NCBI GenBank assembly: GCA_028386065.3
Contig: JAKUCV010005625.1
Location: 33,913 to 97,912 of the forward strand
Origin: Turnera subulata
Lineage: Eukaryota > Streptophyta > Magnoliopsida > Malpighiales > Passifloraceae
Direction of reading: 5' to 3'
Length of the DNA stretch: 64,000 bases
Shown: one piece after another, positions 10,508 to 22,398 of the stretch
Layout: each line of letters starts with the position of its first letter
Numbering within the stretch: position 1 is the stretch's first letter
Notes under the pieces: model-generated
What the model was told of the DNA's origin: nothing
What the model saw: only the letters and a program-made list of their open reading frames with translations
The model's database searches: none
Translations under genes and position numbers: made by a program

Positions 10508-12723
10508 TGTAACAGCCCAGGTAAAAATTTCATTTTTACCGGGACTATTTAAGTTAATGTACAGTAATTTACCAATGATTTTTAATCTTGGGTAAATAAA
10601 TTATGGTAAATCGAGCATTGGATTCCGAAACCGAGTCTTGTCCTACGCTCGGGATTTTTCTGCGGATTTTACGGACCAAGATGGAATTTTTCCGGGTCCG
10701 GGAATCTTCGGAGAAAGCCGGGTTTATTCTCGAATTATCGGACCAGAAATAAGATAAGTGGGTATATCGGATTTTTTCTGGTCCAGGTGGGTCACACTTC
10801 ACATGCAGCATAGTAACTGCATAATTGAAGTTCAATTATTCAGCCGCCTTTTTCCTATTCAGCCTGTGACTTATCAATAATTTTGTTGTCTAAAAAAATT
10901 AACCCTCTTCTGCCATCCTATGCACGCCATCACCTGCTTCATCCCATACCTACAAAAGCCACTTCCCTGCTCAATCTCTTCCTTCTTTGTTTTTGCAAAA
11001 ACCCAACCCAGTACCCTTCTTCTACTCAAACCTATTAAAGAAAAATTAAAAAAATAAAAAGAGGAAAAAAAGAAGGAAACTAGCCAAAGTGTTGCCGTTT
11101 TGGAAACTTCTCCTCCTCCCCTTCACCTTTTCTTCCTCGTGGCCGTGAACCACCGACCGCCACCACTGCCGCCACCTGCTACCGCCGCCGTCCGAGCCAA
11201 CACCACCATCTACACCCTCTTCCTTCCTCCTCCTTCCCCTTCTCCTCGCCGGCCACCCTCCTTGCAGCCTGCCACCGCTGCCGAGACGAGACGAACCCGA
11301 CTAGAGGTTCGCCCCGCTGCCGGCCTTCCTCGCTCCTCCTCTGTCGTACCTGTGCCGTGTCCACCTCGCTCCGGTCGCGTTTCCCCGAGTCGCTGCCTGC
11401 CTCACCGTTCCTTGCCGCGCCGCCAAGCTCAAGGTGAGCTGGGTTGAAGAGACGACCCGGCAAGGCTCACGGGTCAAGTGCAGGCCGGTTGGGTGACCCG
11501 CGTGGGCTTGGGTGCTCAGGACCTGGGCCGAGCCGCATGGGCCTTGACCTGTGCTGTTGCTTGGCCTGGGCTTGGGTAGTGTCTTGGGCCATACCAGGAG
11601 TGGAAAAATAATGGTTATAAAAATAAAGATGGAAATAAAAGCATGGGAATAATTCAAGGAAAAAAAAAGAGAGTTTTGCAAAATAATTTTGGAAATATAA
11701 ATGATTTTTACGAGGATTTGGGAAAAATATAAGATAAGGGAAATAATTAATATTTTGGAATATGGAAAGTACATACCTAGGAAATAATTACGGAAAGGAT
11801 ATTATCAAAGTATAATACCGAAATAGTACCCGGGTATAGGAAAAAGTATAGAAGGGTATTTTTGACACTTGAAATAAATGGTGAATGATGATAATAATGG
11901 AAAATTAATCCGGGAGAGTAACCGAGCCGAGTTTATATTTAATTTACGGTATACGGTATTAGCATGGCATTTGCATACCATCTTATGTGTGCATATTATT
12001 TGATTGATATAGGAGTTGATAACGAGCAATTTGCTGAGGAACCGGACTTGGAACTTGCTGAACAATTCCATAATTGATATCGGCTAAGGTGAGGATGGAT
12101 AACCCTTGTTATATTGCCTGTAATACTTTGTGTGCTTTGTTGTCCGATTGAACTGCTGAATTGTTGATTGTTGGCTGATTGACTGTTGTGGATATTATTG
12201 TTGCTTTTGGACTGTGATATTGATTCTGTGGATAATATGCTGAGATTGATGTTGAACTATTGACTGTGGAAATTGAGAAAAAGAAATTGGAATATGAAAT
12301 TGGAATTGGAATTGATTTGAGATGTTGTTATCATTGTCATGTGGAAAGTAGTGGTACGACCCGATGGTTTGAAAATTAATTTTGAGATGCTATGGTCGGT
12401 TACTTGGTTTGATTGGCTTGTTGCCTGTGGTTAAGGTATACCAAATACCCAGTGGTTTGGATATACCGAATATCCGTTTGGCTTTTTGCCTGTGGTTAGG
12501 GTATACCGAATACCCAGTGGCTCGGATATGCCGAATATCCGCAGTGGCTCGGATATGCCGAATATCCGTAGTGGCTCAGATATGCCGAATATCTGGTTGG
12601 CATGTTGTTGCCTGAGGTCGGGGTATACCGAATACCCAGTGGTTTGGATATACCAAATATCCGGGTTTTGAGATGTGGATTGATTTTTGACCTAGCATCC
12701 GGAATTAATTGATAACCAGGTAC
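10508..12723 (+). repeat. 5' LTR of element 2, truncated at its 3' end
   Basis: 2216 bp that match 16118-18346. The order is U3-like start, GC-rich zone (11100-11580), AT-rich zone, then a mini-hairpin array (12427-12663). It stops at GGTAC (12719-12723), where internal DNA begins TACTGCATATAC. The bases GTAC occur on both sides of the break. Confidence 0.9.
12427..12663 (+). repeat. Tandem mini-hairpin array in the 5' LTR of element 2
   Basis: Repeated units GGGTAT-ACCGA-ATACCC and GGATAT-GCCGA-ATATCC, separated by short CAGTGG spacers. One unit reads CAGATAT-GCCGA-ATATCTG, in which a G-C pair has become A-T on both arms. Confidence 0.8.
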
Positions 12724-15700
12724 TGCATATACTTTGATAGACCCTGGTGCTACGCATTCATTTATTGTGCAAAGTTTTGCAATACTACATAACTGTACGG
12801 GAGAGAGTTTGGTTTGTCCGATGCGAGTTAGGTTACCTGCGGGTATAGTAGTCAGGTTAACCCATGTGTGCAGAGATGTTTCGCTTTCATATGATGGCGA
12901 GATTTTTCTTACACGGTTGATTGTGATGAATATGGGAGGTTTTGATATCATATTGGGGATGGACTAGTTGTCCAAGTACAGTGCTATGGTGAACTGTCGG
13001 ACCAAGGAAGTGCTGTTGACTTCCGAAAGTGGACATAAGATTTTGCTGACAGGTATTGGGAGAGCTGCTACCACATGTAGTATCTCTGCTAGTCAGGATG
13101 TTGGGATACAACCATTGGGTCCAGATGCTTTATTGACCCATGCCAAGGGTGAAGAAGTTCAGACTCCGGTTTTGGGAGACATCATGGTAGTGAGAGAGTT
13201 TCCAGATGTGTTCCCAGAAGATTTGCCAGGATTGCCACCTGATAGAGAAGTTGAGTACACCATCGACTTGATGCCAGGAGTGACACCAATCTCGATGGCA
13301 TCATATCGGATGGCACCAACAGAACTTCAGGAGTTGAAGAAACAGTTGGATGAGCTGTTAGAGAAAGGTTTCATCAGACCTAGTATTTCACCTTGGGGAT
13401 CACCAGTCCTCTTTGTGAAGAAGAAGGATGGTAGTTTATGCATGTGTGTGGATTACCGTCAGTTGAACAAAGTGACAGTGAAGAATAAGTATCCGCTTCC
13501 CAGGATTGATGATCTTTTTGATCAGTTACCGGGAGCTACTGTATTTTCTAAGATTGATCTTCGATCTGGCTACCATCAGGTCAAGATTGCAGAGAATGAC
13601 ATACCGAAGACAGCCTTTCGCACTCGGTATGGTCACTTTGAGTTCACAGTGGTTCCTTTTGGCTTGACCAATGCACCAGCAGTTTTTATGTGCTTGATGC
13701 ACTTGGTCTTGAACGAGTTCTTGGATAGGTTTGTGGTAGTCTTCATCGATGATATCTTGATCTACTCCAAGAACTGGGACGAACATGAAGAGCACCTGAG
13801 GGTAGTGCTTCAGAGGTTGCGAGAGAAAGAGTTGTATGCTAAGTTTAGCAAATGCGAGTTCTGGCTTGAGGAAGTTGCATTCCTTGGACATGTTGTATCC
13901 GGGGATGGAATTAAGGTTGATCCTGCCAAAGTAAAAGCCGTTCTGGAGTGGGAGCCGCCTAAGACGGTACTAGAAGTCAGGAGTTTTTTTGGCCTTGCAG
14001 GATATTACTGAAGATTTATCGAGGGTTTCTCTTTGATAGCTAGTCCCATGACCAAGCTATTGAGGAAAGATCAAGCCTTTGTATGGAGTGATGCCTGCCA
14101 GAAGAGTTTTGATGAACTTAAGAAGAAGTTGACAACAACACCAGTTTTGATAGTGCCTAAGCCAGGAGTGGAGTATGTGTTATTCTGCGATGCTTCAGGT
14201 CTTGGTTTGAGAGCTGTTCTGATGCAAGAAGGCCGAGTGATAGCCTATGCTTCGAGACAGTTGAGGCCACACGAGAAGAACTACCCGACACATGACCTAG
14301 AGATGGCCGCAGTGATCCTTGCTTTGAAGATCTGGCGACATTACCTGTTTGGAGAGAGATGTCGGAACTTCACAGATCATAAGAGTCTCAAGTACATCAT
14401 GACTCAGAAGGAGCTTAACCTGCGACAAAGACGTTGGGTTGAGTTGCTGAATGATTATGATTGTACTATTGAGTATCATCCTGGAAAAGCTAACGTTGTA
14501 GCAGATGCTTTGAGTCGGAGACAACCAGAAGATGCTTCCACGACTTACTTGATGTCCTCACTCATCGAGTTAAGGAAGATGGGAGTTGATTTGTCAATCG
14601 ATGGGACAGGAGCTTTGTTGACACATACTGAAGTCAAGTCTAACCTGAGAGGCTGGATTGTGGAGTTACAAGATGGAGATCCCGACCTGATCAAGCTGAA
14701 GGAAGCAGTCCGTAATGGGAAGGAAGATAAGTTCCACATAGCCGAGGATAGTGCACTGATGCTAGGAAAGCGTCTATGTGTACCCAGTGTTGGTGACCTA
14801 CGCAGTCAGATTCTAGAAGAAGGACATATGACACCGTATGCTATGCATCCCGGGAGCACCAAGATGTACCAGAATTTGAGGAGTCATTTTTGGTGGCCAC
14901 GCATGAAGAAGGATGTAGCCGAGTATGTGGCTAAGTGTATCACTTGCCAGCAAGTGAAAGCTGAACATCAGGCTCCAGCAGGGAAAATGAGATCTTTGTC
15001 AGTGCCAGAGTGGAAGTGGGAAATGATTACCATGGATTTTGTGGTTGGATTACCGTTGACTCGGAGACAGCATGATGCCATCTGGGTTATCGTTGACCGA
15101 CTTACAAAATCAGCCCATTTTCTTCCCATACGACAGACAGACACCTTGGATAAGTTGGCGAAGCAATATGTTGCAGAGATTGTGAGATTACATGGGATTC
15201 CTAAGTCCATAGTCTCAGACAGAGACCCGAGATTTACATCGCAGTTTTGGAAGAGTCTGCAAACAGCTTTGGGGACGAAGCTGAGTTTTAGTACTGCATT
15301 CCATCCTCAGACCGATGGACAGTCGGAGAGGACTATTCAGACACTAGAAGATATGCTAAGAGCTTGTGCTCTTAACTTCAGTGGGAGTTGGGATCAATAT
15401 CTACCTTTGGCGGAGTTTGCCTACAACAACAGTTATCATTCCAGTATTGGCATGCCTCCGTTTGAAGCTCTTTACGGAAGGAAGTGCCGAAGTCCAGTTT
15501 GCTGGGATGAAGAAGGTCTTTGTTTGATCGTTGGTCCAGATTTGGTTAAGCAGACTGTTGACAAGATTCAGACAGTTAAGCAGAGCATGAGAGCAGCACA
15601 GGACCGACAGAAGAGCTATGCCGATAAGCATCGTCGAGAGATGGAGTACCAAGTGGGAGAACGAGTTTTCCTCCGAGTTGCACCATGGAAAGGTGTAATC

Positions 15701-16080
15701 AGATTCGGGAAAAGAGGGAAGCTGAGTCCCAGGTACATGAGACCGTATGAGATTGTGGAAAGGATTGGACCCCTGGCGTACAGATTATCCTTGCCAGAGG
15801 AGTTGTCACGGATTCATGATGTGTTCCATGTCTCCATGCTGAGGAGGTACAGATCAGATCCGAGCCATGTGGTTACTACAGTAGATATTGAGGTCGCAGA
15901 GGATCTTACATATACAGAAATGCCGGAGCAGATTCTTGCCCGGGAAGTCACACAGTTGAGGAACAGAGTCATTCCAATGGTAAAGGTTAAGTGGAGCAAG
16001 CACTCTGCGAATGAGTCCACGTGGGAAGTTGAGGAGCATATGCGTTCTTAGTATCCACACTTGTTCACAGCTTCGGAGTG
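12724..16080 (+). pseudogene. pol: pol of gypsy element 2 with C-terminal chromodomain (three stops)
   Basis: One frame from the protease (MIDPGATHSFIV near 12735) through RT, RNase H and integrase to the chromodomain. The RT keeps its FIDD catalytic box (13742-13753). RNase H begins with [13 protein letters not shown]. Integrase has the zinc-binding head, SDRDPRF and [11 protein letters not shown]. The tail motifs [13 protein letters not shown] and [16 protein letters not shown] identify a chromodomain-type C-terminus. Stops are TAG at 12965-12967 (Trp in element 1), TGA at 14009-14011 (Arg in element 1) and TAG at 16049-16051, after which the frame continues YPHLFTASE to a natural stop. The breaks look like methyl-cytosine decay in a recently active copy. 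Confidence 0.92.
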
Positions 16081-16117
16081 AATTTCGGGGACGAAATTCT
16101 TTTTAAGGTGGGTAGGC
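16081..16117 (+). other. Polypurine tract region before the 3' LTR
   Basis: AATTTCGGGGACGAAATTC is followed by TTTTTAAGGTGGGTAGGC and then the LTR start TGTAACAG at 16118. The same arrangement precedes LTR starts at 49570 (+), 8190 (-) and 59431 (-), and it is the expected place for plus-strand priming. Confidence 0.7.
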
Positions 16118-18049
16118 TGTAACAGCCCAGGTAAAAATTTCATTTTTACCGGGACTATTTAAGTTAATGTATAGTAATTTACCAATGATTTTTAATCTTG
16201 GGTAAATAAATTATGGTAAATCGATCATTGGATTCCGAAACCGAGTCTTGTCCTACGCTCGGGATTTTTCTGCGGATTTTACGGACCAAGATGGAATTTT
16301 TCCGGGTCCGGGAATCTTCGGAGAAAGCCGGGTTTATTCTCGAATTATCGGACCAGAAATAAGATAAGTGGGTATACCGGATATTTTCTGGTCCAGGTGG
16401 GTCACACTTCACATGCAGCATAGTAACTGCATAATTGAAGTTCAATTATTCAGCCGCCTTTTTCCTATTCAGCCTGTGACTTATCAATAATTTTGTTGTC
16501 TATAAAAATTAACCCTCTTCTGCCATCCTATGCACGCCATCACCTGCTTCATCCCATACCTGCAAAAGCCACTTCCTTGCTCAATCTCTTCCTTCTTTGT
16601 TTTTGCAAAAACCCAACCCAGTACCCTTCTTCTACTCAAACCTGTTAAAGAAAAATTAAAAAAATAAAAAGAGGAAAAAAAAAGGAAACTAGCCAAAGTG
16701 TTGCCGTTTTGGCAACTTCTCCTCCTCCCCTTCACCTTTTCTTCCTCGTGGCCGTGAACCACCGACCGCCACCACTGCCGCCACCTGCTACCGCCGTCGT
16801 CCGAGCCAACACCACCATCTACACCCTCTTCCTTCCTCCTCCTTCCTCTTCTCCTCGTCGGCCACCCTCCTTGCAGCCTGCCACCGCTGCCGAGACGAGA
16901 CGAACCCGACTAGAGGTTCGCCCCGCTGCCGGCCTTCCTCGCTCGCGCCGCCTTGCTCCTCCTCCGTCGCACCTGTGTCGTGTCCACCTCGCTCCGGTCG
17001 CGTTTCCCCGAGTCGCTGCCTGCCTCACCGTTCCGTGCCGCGCCGCCAAGCTCAAGGTGAGCTGGGTTGAAGAGACGACCCGGCAAGGCTCACGGGTCAA
17101 GTACAGGCCGGTTGGGTGACCCGCGTGGGCTTGGGTGCTCAGGACCTGGGCCGAGCCGCGTGGGCCTTGACCTGTGCTGTTGCTTGGCCTGGGCTTGGGT
17201 AGTGTCTTGGGCCATACCAGGAGTGGAAAAATAATGGTTATAAAAATAAAGATGGAAATAAAAGCATGGGAATAATTCAAGGAAAAAAAAAGAGAGTTTT
17301 GCAAAATAATTTTGGAAATATAAATGATTTTTACGAGGATTTGGGAAAAATATAAGATAAGGGAAATAATTAATATTTTGGAATATGAAAAGTACATACC
17401 TAGGAAATAATTACGGAAAGGATATTATCAAAGTATAATACCGGAATAGTACCCGGGTATAGGAAAAAGTATAGAAGGGTATTTTTGACACTTGAAATAA
17501 ATGGTGAATGATGATAATAATGGAAAATTAATCCGGGAGAGTAACCGAGCCGAGTTTATATTTAATTTACGGTATACGGTATTAGCATGACATTTGCATA
17601 CCATCTTATGTGTGCATATTATTTGATTGATATAGGAGTTGATAACGAGCAATTTGCTGAGGAACCAGACTTGGAACTTGCTGAACAATTCCATAATTGA
17701 TATCGGCTAAGGTGAGGATGGATAACCCTTGTTATGTTGCCTGTAATACTTTGTGTGCTTTGTTGTCTGATTGAACTGCTGAATTGTTGATTGTTGGTTG
17801 ATTGACTGTTGTGGATATTATTATTGCTTTTGGACTGTGATATTGATTCTGTGGATAATATGTTGAGATTGATGTTGAACTATTGACTGTGGAAATTGAG
17901 AAAAAGAAATTGGAATATGAAATTGGAATTGGAATTGATTTGAGATGTTGTTATCATTGTCATGTGGAAAGTAGTGGTACGATCCGATGGTTTGAAAATT
18001 AATTTTGAGATGCTATGGTCGGTTACTTGGTTTGATTGGCTTGTTGCCT

Positions 18050-18288
18050 GTGGTTAGGGTATACCAAATACCCAGTGGTTCGGATATACCGAATATCCGT
18101 TTGTCTTTTTGCCTGTGGTTAGGGTATACCGAATACCCAGTGGCTCGGATATGCCGAATATCCGCAGTGGCTCGGATATGCCGAATATTCGTAGTGGCTC
18201 AGATATGCCGAATATCTGGTTGGCATGTTGTTGCCTGAGGTCGGGGTATACCGAATACCCAGTGGTTTGGATATACCAAATATCCAGG
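18050..18288 (+). repeat. Tandem mini-hairpin array in the 3' LTR of element 2
   Basis: The same GGATAT-NCCGA-ATATCC and GGGTAT-ACCNA-ATACCC units as at 12427-12663, including the CAGATAT/ATATCTG unit. One unit here (GGATATGCCGAATATTC) has a single unpaired change. Confidence 0.8.
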
Positions 18289-18506
18289 TTTTGAGATGTG
18301 GATTGATTTTTGACCTAGCATCCGAAATTAATTGATAACCAGGTACGACCCTAGCTTGTCCAGTGACGGGGGCCCGGAAGATAAAAATTGGTAATAATAA
18401 TTAAGCATTCTTTTGGCCTTGGTTCAGTTGTTGAGATATGTTGTTGCTTGTCTGTGATTACTTTTAAGTATTACGGTTGCTTGCATATCACTGTTTATCC
18501 TTCGTC

Positions 18507-18555
18507 GGTGAGCACTTCGGACTCACCCCTCGCCTGCGGGGTTTCATCCCGTAGG
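18507..18555 (+). repeat. Double stem-loop near the 3' LTR end
   Basis: GGTGAG...CTCACC (18507-18527) followed by CCTGCGGG-GTTTCAT-CCCGTAGG (18533-18555). The same pair is found at 9453-9501 and inverted at 62113-62161. It might mark RNA 3' end formation or another RNA function; this is inference. Confidence 0.65.
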
Positions 18556-18937
18556 TTAAGTTGTTTCCGTAGTCCAGGTACGATGTTCGATGGCTGCTGC
18601 TTTCTCCACCTGACTCCGGATCCATACCACCGTTGCATGTGCATAAGTCTTCCGCTGCTATTCTATTGCTTATGATGCTGTACTACATTTTCGCTGCTGT
18701 GTGATATATATTGCTGTACTGCTGATTTCCTGTGATATGTATATTACTGATACTATCTGCTGCTGCTGAGAGCACTGTGTTTGGATTGAATAATGGTCCC
18801 CGAGTGTGGGTGACAGTTGTATTGATAGTTGCTATTGTATAATATTTGCACGTAGTACTGTCTGTTCTATCATTATGAATAGTTTCGGCACGTGTTTACT
18901 GTGTTACGGTAAATACGGGTCGGGGCGCTTCAATAAC

Positions 18938-20534
18938 AGTAGAATTATCCTCATATGATTTTACTAATATTATCGTAAATAAATATTAGAGAATTTTGGG
19001 TTAATTACATCTTCACAAAAATAGGATTACAATTGAATTTTAGTAAGTATGGCATACGTGTGTTCAAAATATAAAACTTAGTAAATAATTTTTTAAAGTA
19101 ATGGGTATAGGAAAATAATATTATAATATATCAGTTTAATTTCTACTGCAAATTAATATGTATATTTTATCCTCTCTGATTATGTCATTTTTTGTTTATT
19201 ATTTAAATATGAATACATGTCATCAATTTTTTTGCCTAATCTAAATTATATTAAAAGTTATCATTTTAAACCAACAGGCTAGCAACCTCCCTTTTTTAGT
19301 TGGAAAATCCTATTATATTTTGTATACAATTAACTTGTTAAATTACTTGCTTTAGTACAATTTCTTTAAACGGCTACATCCCTACATTTTTAGTAATTCT
19401 AGTGATCCTAGTGACTTAATTAGTTTTATTATACTGCAGTCATAATGAAAGTGGACATGTAGAATTTATTAAACTACCCATGTACAAAAATATTAATATT
19501 TTTTTTAGTTTCCATCATCAAATAATTCTATTTATAGCATTTTCCTAGTATGTTTTAAAAAAATTCAACATAATTTTAATAGCAACACTTAATTTTTTTA
19601 TATATTTTATTCGCAAACATCTGTATTTGTTCAAAATAAAAATAATTTGAGTCATAGAAAAGAAATGGATAAAAATTTGATTTACCTACCTACTGGAAAA
19701 ATAAAATTGTAATTGCCTAAGATAGTGTAAACTTTAAACTTTTCATGTATGAGGAATTTTGGTATGTAATTTTAATGAAAAACCTTAATATTTCTTTTGT
19801 ACCTTCAATTACCAAATAATTCTATCTATAAAATTTGCCAAATCACCCTATAATTCTAATAACAACAACTAAATTTTACTTTAGTATTTTGAATTCTCTT
19901 TTGCGTAATTAGAATAATCCTGAGTATTACATAAACAACAAATAAAAAGATAATTTCCCTAACTACCAAACAAATAAAATTGTACTTACCTCACATATAA
20001 TTAAATTATCTTCAGTTCTCGCATATTAATTAAATTTTGTGTAAAATTTTATTTATAAGCAATCCCTGAAATAGCTACTGAATGAATAAAATGCTAATTA
20101 TCGAAAATATACCAAATAAAATGATTTTTTCCTATCTAGTTCTTTTATGTTGATTAAAATTTATCCAAAAATCTACTTGTGGGAAATCCCTAAAGAAATA
20201 AATCTGCCAAAAAAACAAAAAAAAACACATGAATTTAAAACAAAAATTACCTTATTAAAAATTTCTAAAAAGAAATAAAGTTAATTACAAATTTTAAATT
20301 ATATGTCAATATTAAAGCTCTGTTCACAATATAAATATATTTTTATTGAAAAAACATTTTTGATACAACGCAACATACGATAACCCCAATATAACATGAA
20401 AATACTACTTGCAAGTTTAATGAACCAAAAGAAATTCCATTACATATATGCACAGCTGCAACAGTTGCAAAGTCTATGTAGTAAACTTCTAATTATTACA
20501 ACCGTTAACCACATACAAAACTGTACTTGTACAT
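18938..20534. other. AT-rich intergenic DNA, no gene seen
   Basis: Very AT-rich, with many poly-A/T runs and no open frame of note. No terminal repeats or primer-site motifs were found. It could be old decayed transposon sequence; nothing specific can be supported. Confidence 0.5.
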
Positions 20535-21050
20535 TTATATGTCTGAAACCCTGATTGTACTAACTTCTTCCAATTGTGCAGAAAGTGTAAAAACTTGTTT
20601 AGCAAGATGTCGACTCTGCATCTTCACACCTGAACATATATCCTGCAGTTCATCTATTTTTCTTTTTAAATCTTGCACCATACTTGTGATATCCCAGAGA
20701 GCATTTTCTAACTTAACATTCACTTTTTTAACTTGTTGCGTATGTACCTGCAACTCGATCATATCATAATAGTTAATGTCAACTATTTCAACGTTTAATA
20801 TTCCCATAATAGACCAAATCATTCTTCGAGCTACCAACTCTGGATTTTCTAGGACCCCATCTATAAGGTATGTCTCAATAGTTACAAACGATTTTTGATC
20901 ATCAATTCCTAGCCTCGAACGCAAATCTACAGCAATTACTGGTACTTTGATTCCTTCAATTTCTAATACATGATCTATTGGAGGAGGCAAACCAAGTTTC
21001 TCTGTTATATCTCTCAACATCCGTCGATAAGATAAAGTAACTTGCTCCAT
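20535..21050 (-). CDS. Hypothetical protein with C-terminal coiled-coil-like segment, possibly the last exon of a larger gene
   Basis: 171 residues, family not recognised. The first 95 residues look like alternating helix and strand (YRRMLRDITEKLG, VPVIAVDLRSRLG, VARRMIWSIMGIL). The pattern helix, strands, then an AR-containing helix is loosely reminiscent of plant double-stranded-RNA-binding domains, but the key basic residues are not evident and I do not call it. Residues about 105-165 have heptad-like spacing of L, V and I. Five bases before the ATG the sequence reads TTTCTATTTTATCCAG, a good splice acceptor, so the ATG may sit in a downstream exon whose partner lies above 21100. No transposon motif is visible in it. 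Confidence 0.45.
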   Translation of the reverse strand: MEQVTLSYRRMLRDITEKLGLPPPIDHVLEIEGIKVPVIAVDLRSRLGIDDQKSFVTIETYLIDGVLENPELVARRMIWSIMGILNVEIVDINYYDMIELQVHTQQVKKVNVKLENALWDITSMVQDLKRKIDELQDICSGVKMQSRHLAKQVFTLSAQLEEVSTIRVSDI

Positions 21051-21424
21051 AACACCTGGATAAAATAGAAAGAATCAAAATCATTTAGTTAAAAAATTAA
21101 TTGGAAAAAATAATTTCTATAAAGCATCAAATACACAGTGTAACAGAAAAATTAGCTTGTGATTAAGATTTTCGTACAATTTCATATATACTATTAAACA
21201 TATAGATATAAATATAAATAAAACTAAATATGTGAAAATTAAAGATAAAAATTAAATCATTCATTTACAATGTCACCAAAGGATTTATAAATATATAGGA
21301 AAAAAAAGTGCTTGAAGATTGTTACTTTGCATTTGCAAGAACTCGCGAGTTAAAACTAAAAAAAAAAAATTAAAACTTGTGCATCATTAATTTTTGTTGA
21401 TAATTTTTGCAAATTATTTATTAT

Positions 21425-22190
21425 GCGCTTGGATTGAAACCTGTACATCAATAATTTTTACTGCTCACTTTTGTTGTGGAATAGACAATGTTTTTGGGTA
21501 AAGAAGCACAACAGATAATGTTTTGGACAAAGAAGTACAATCGCACTTTCGTTCTTTTTTCTCAATTCCATTCCCTAGTGTTCTGTATATGATCTTTAAT
21601 TTTCTTATCACTTATCGAAGCTTTCTATGAGCGGAATGAATTGAGACGTTGAAAAGGCATTAAATATAAGCTAAGATTTCTTTCACCTTTTTTAGCGCAG
21701 GGGAGTTTCTCTCACACGACGTTTTTATGTCTCAGATTATAGAATTTCATGTGCAGAAAAAACAGCTCACTTTTGTGCATCACACCATTTGATGTATGCC
21801 TGGATTGGAATTGATATCCATAGAATATACGATTGTTTTGAGCGAAGAAACACAATTACACTTTCTTTTTTTTCTTTTCAAATTTTTTCGCAAAAAACTA
21901 CCGTTACTCTTGAATTTTTTTTCCCAATTCCATTCCCTAGTGTTCTATATACGATCTTTGATATTTCTTTGATGAGGTTTTTTTAGAAGATTAAATCGTA
22001 CGCCTAAAAATGATTTATATCATTTTGCACGGATGAATTGAAATAAAATAAAATAAATTTTCTTGTCGTTAATGATTTGAGACGTTGGGAAGGCATTAGA
22101 TATAAACTAAAATCACCTTTTTTAGCGCAGGAGAGTTTATCTCACACCTTGATGTTCCAAATTGTAAGAATTTCCTGTGAAAAAATATAG
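21425..22190. repeat. Imperfect tandem duplication (two units of roughly 350-400 bp)
   Basis: Blocks recur in the same order in 21425-21770 and 21794-22190: CCTGGATTG/CTTGGATTG, CAATTCCATTCCCTAGTGTTCT, GAGACGTTG..AAGGCATTA.ATATAA.CTAA, and CACCTTTTTTAGCGCAGG.GAGTTT. The units have diverged by substitutions and indels. No coding function is evident. Confidence 0.75.
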
Positions 22191-22398
22191 ATTGTGTGCT
22201 AGTTAACACAAACTGTTACTGATAAAGAGAAGTTGATATTGCTATAAAATTGTAAACATATGAGAGAAGAGAACCATGACAACTAAATAACAAATTCTCC
22301 CCTTAAAATTCTTATTGTTATATCTCATATGCCTATGTTGAAAATTGGAAGTTTTTCTTCTTCTTGAACCCACGCAGTCTATGACTGAATTACAGAAG

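Larger units (their letters stand above)
10508..18932 (+). mobile_element. Ty3/gypsy element 2 (Tekay-like chromovirus), internally deleted
   Basis: Bounded by LTRs that start TGTAACAGCCCAGG and end GGGGCGCTTCA. The flanks ATAGC (10503-10507) and ATAAC (18933-18937) match at four of five bases and fit a 5-bp target-site duplication. The 5' LTR breaks off at about 12723 and joins straight to the protease coding region, so the LTR end, primer-binding site and all of gag are missing. The LTRs differ by only a handful of bases in their first 300, so the insertion is fairly young. Lacking gag and a primer site, it cannot move on its own. Confidence 0.9.
16118..18932 (+). repeat. 3' LTR of element 2
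   Basis: 2815 bp, complete, TG...CA. It has an early hairpin (GGACCAGAAA pairing with TTTCTGGTCC around 16350-16400), a GC-rich CT-biased zone at 16700-17180, a mini-hairpin array at 18050-18288 and the double stem-loop at 18507-18555. It ends with CGGTAAATACGGGTCGGGGCGCTTCA-type sequence shared with 9859 and, in reverse, with element C. Proline/arginine-rich open frames in the GC-rich zone are not credible genes. Confidence 0.92.

Noticed and set aside
11100..11774. Proline-rich and arginine-rich frames in the element 2 LTRs (also at 16709-17397)
   Set aside because: The two LTR copies differ by frameshifting indels within the frames, so no protein is being kept.
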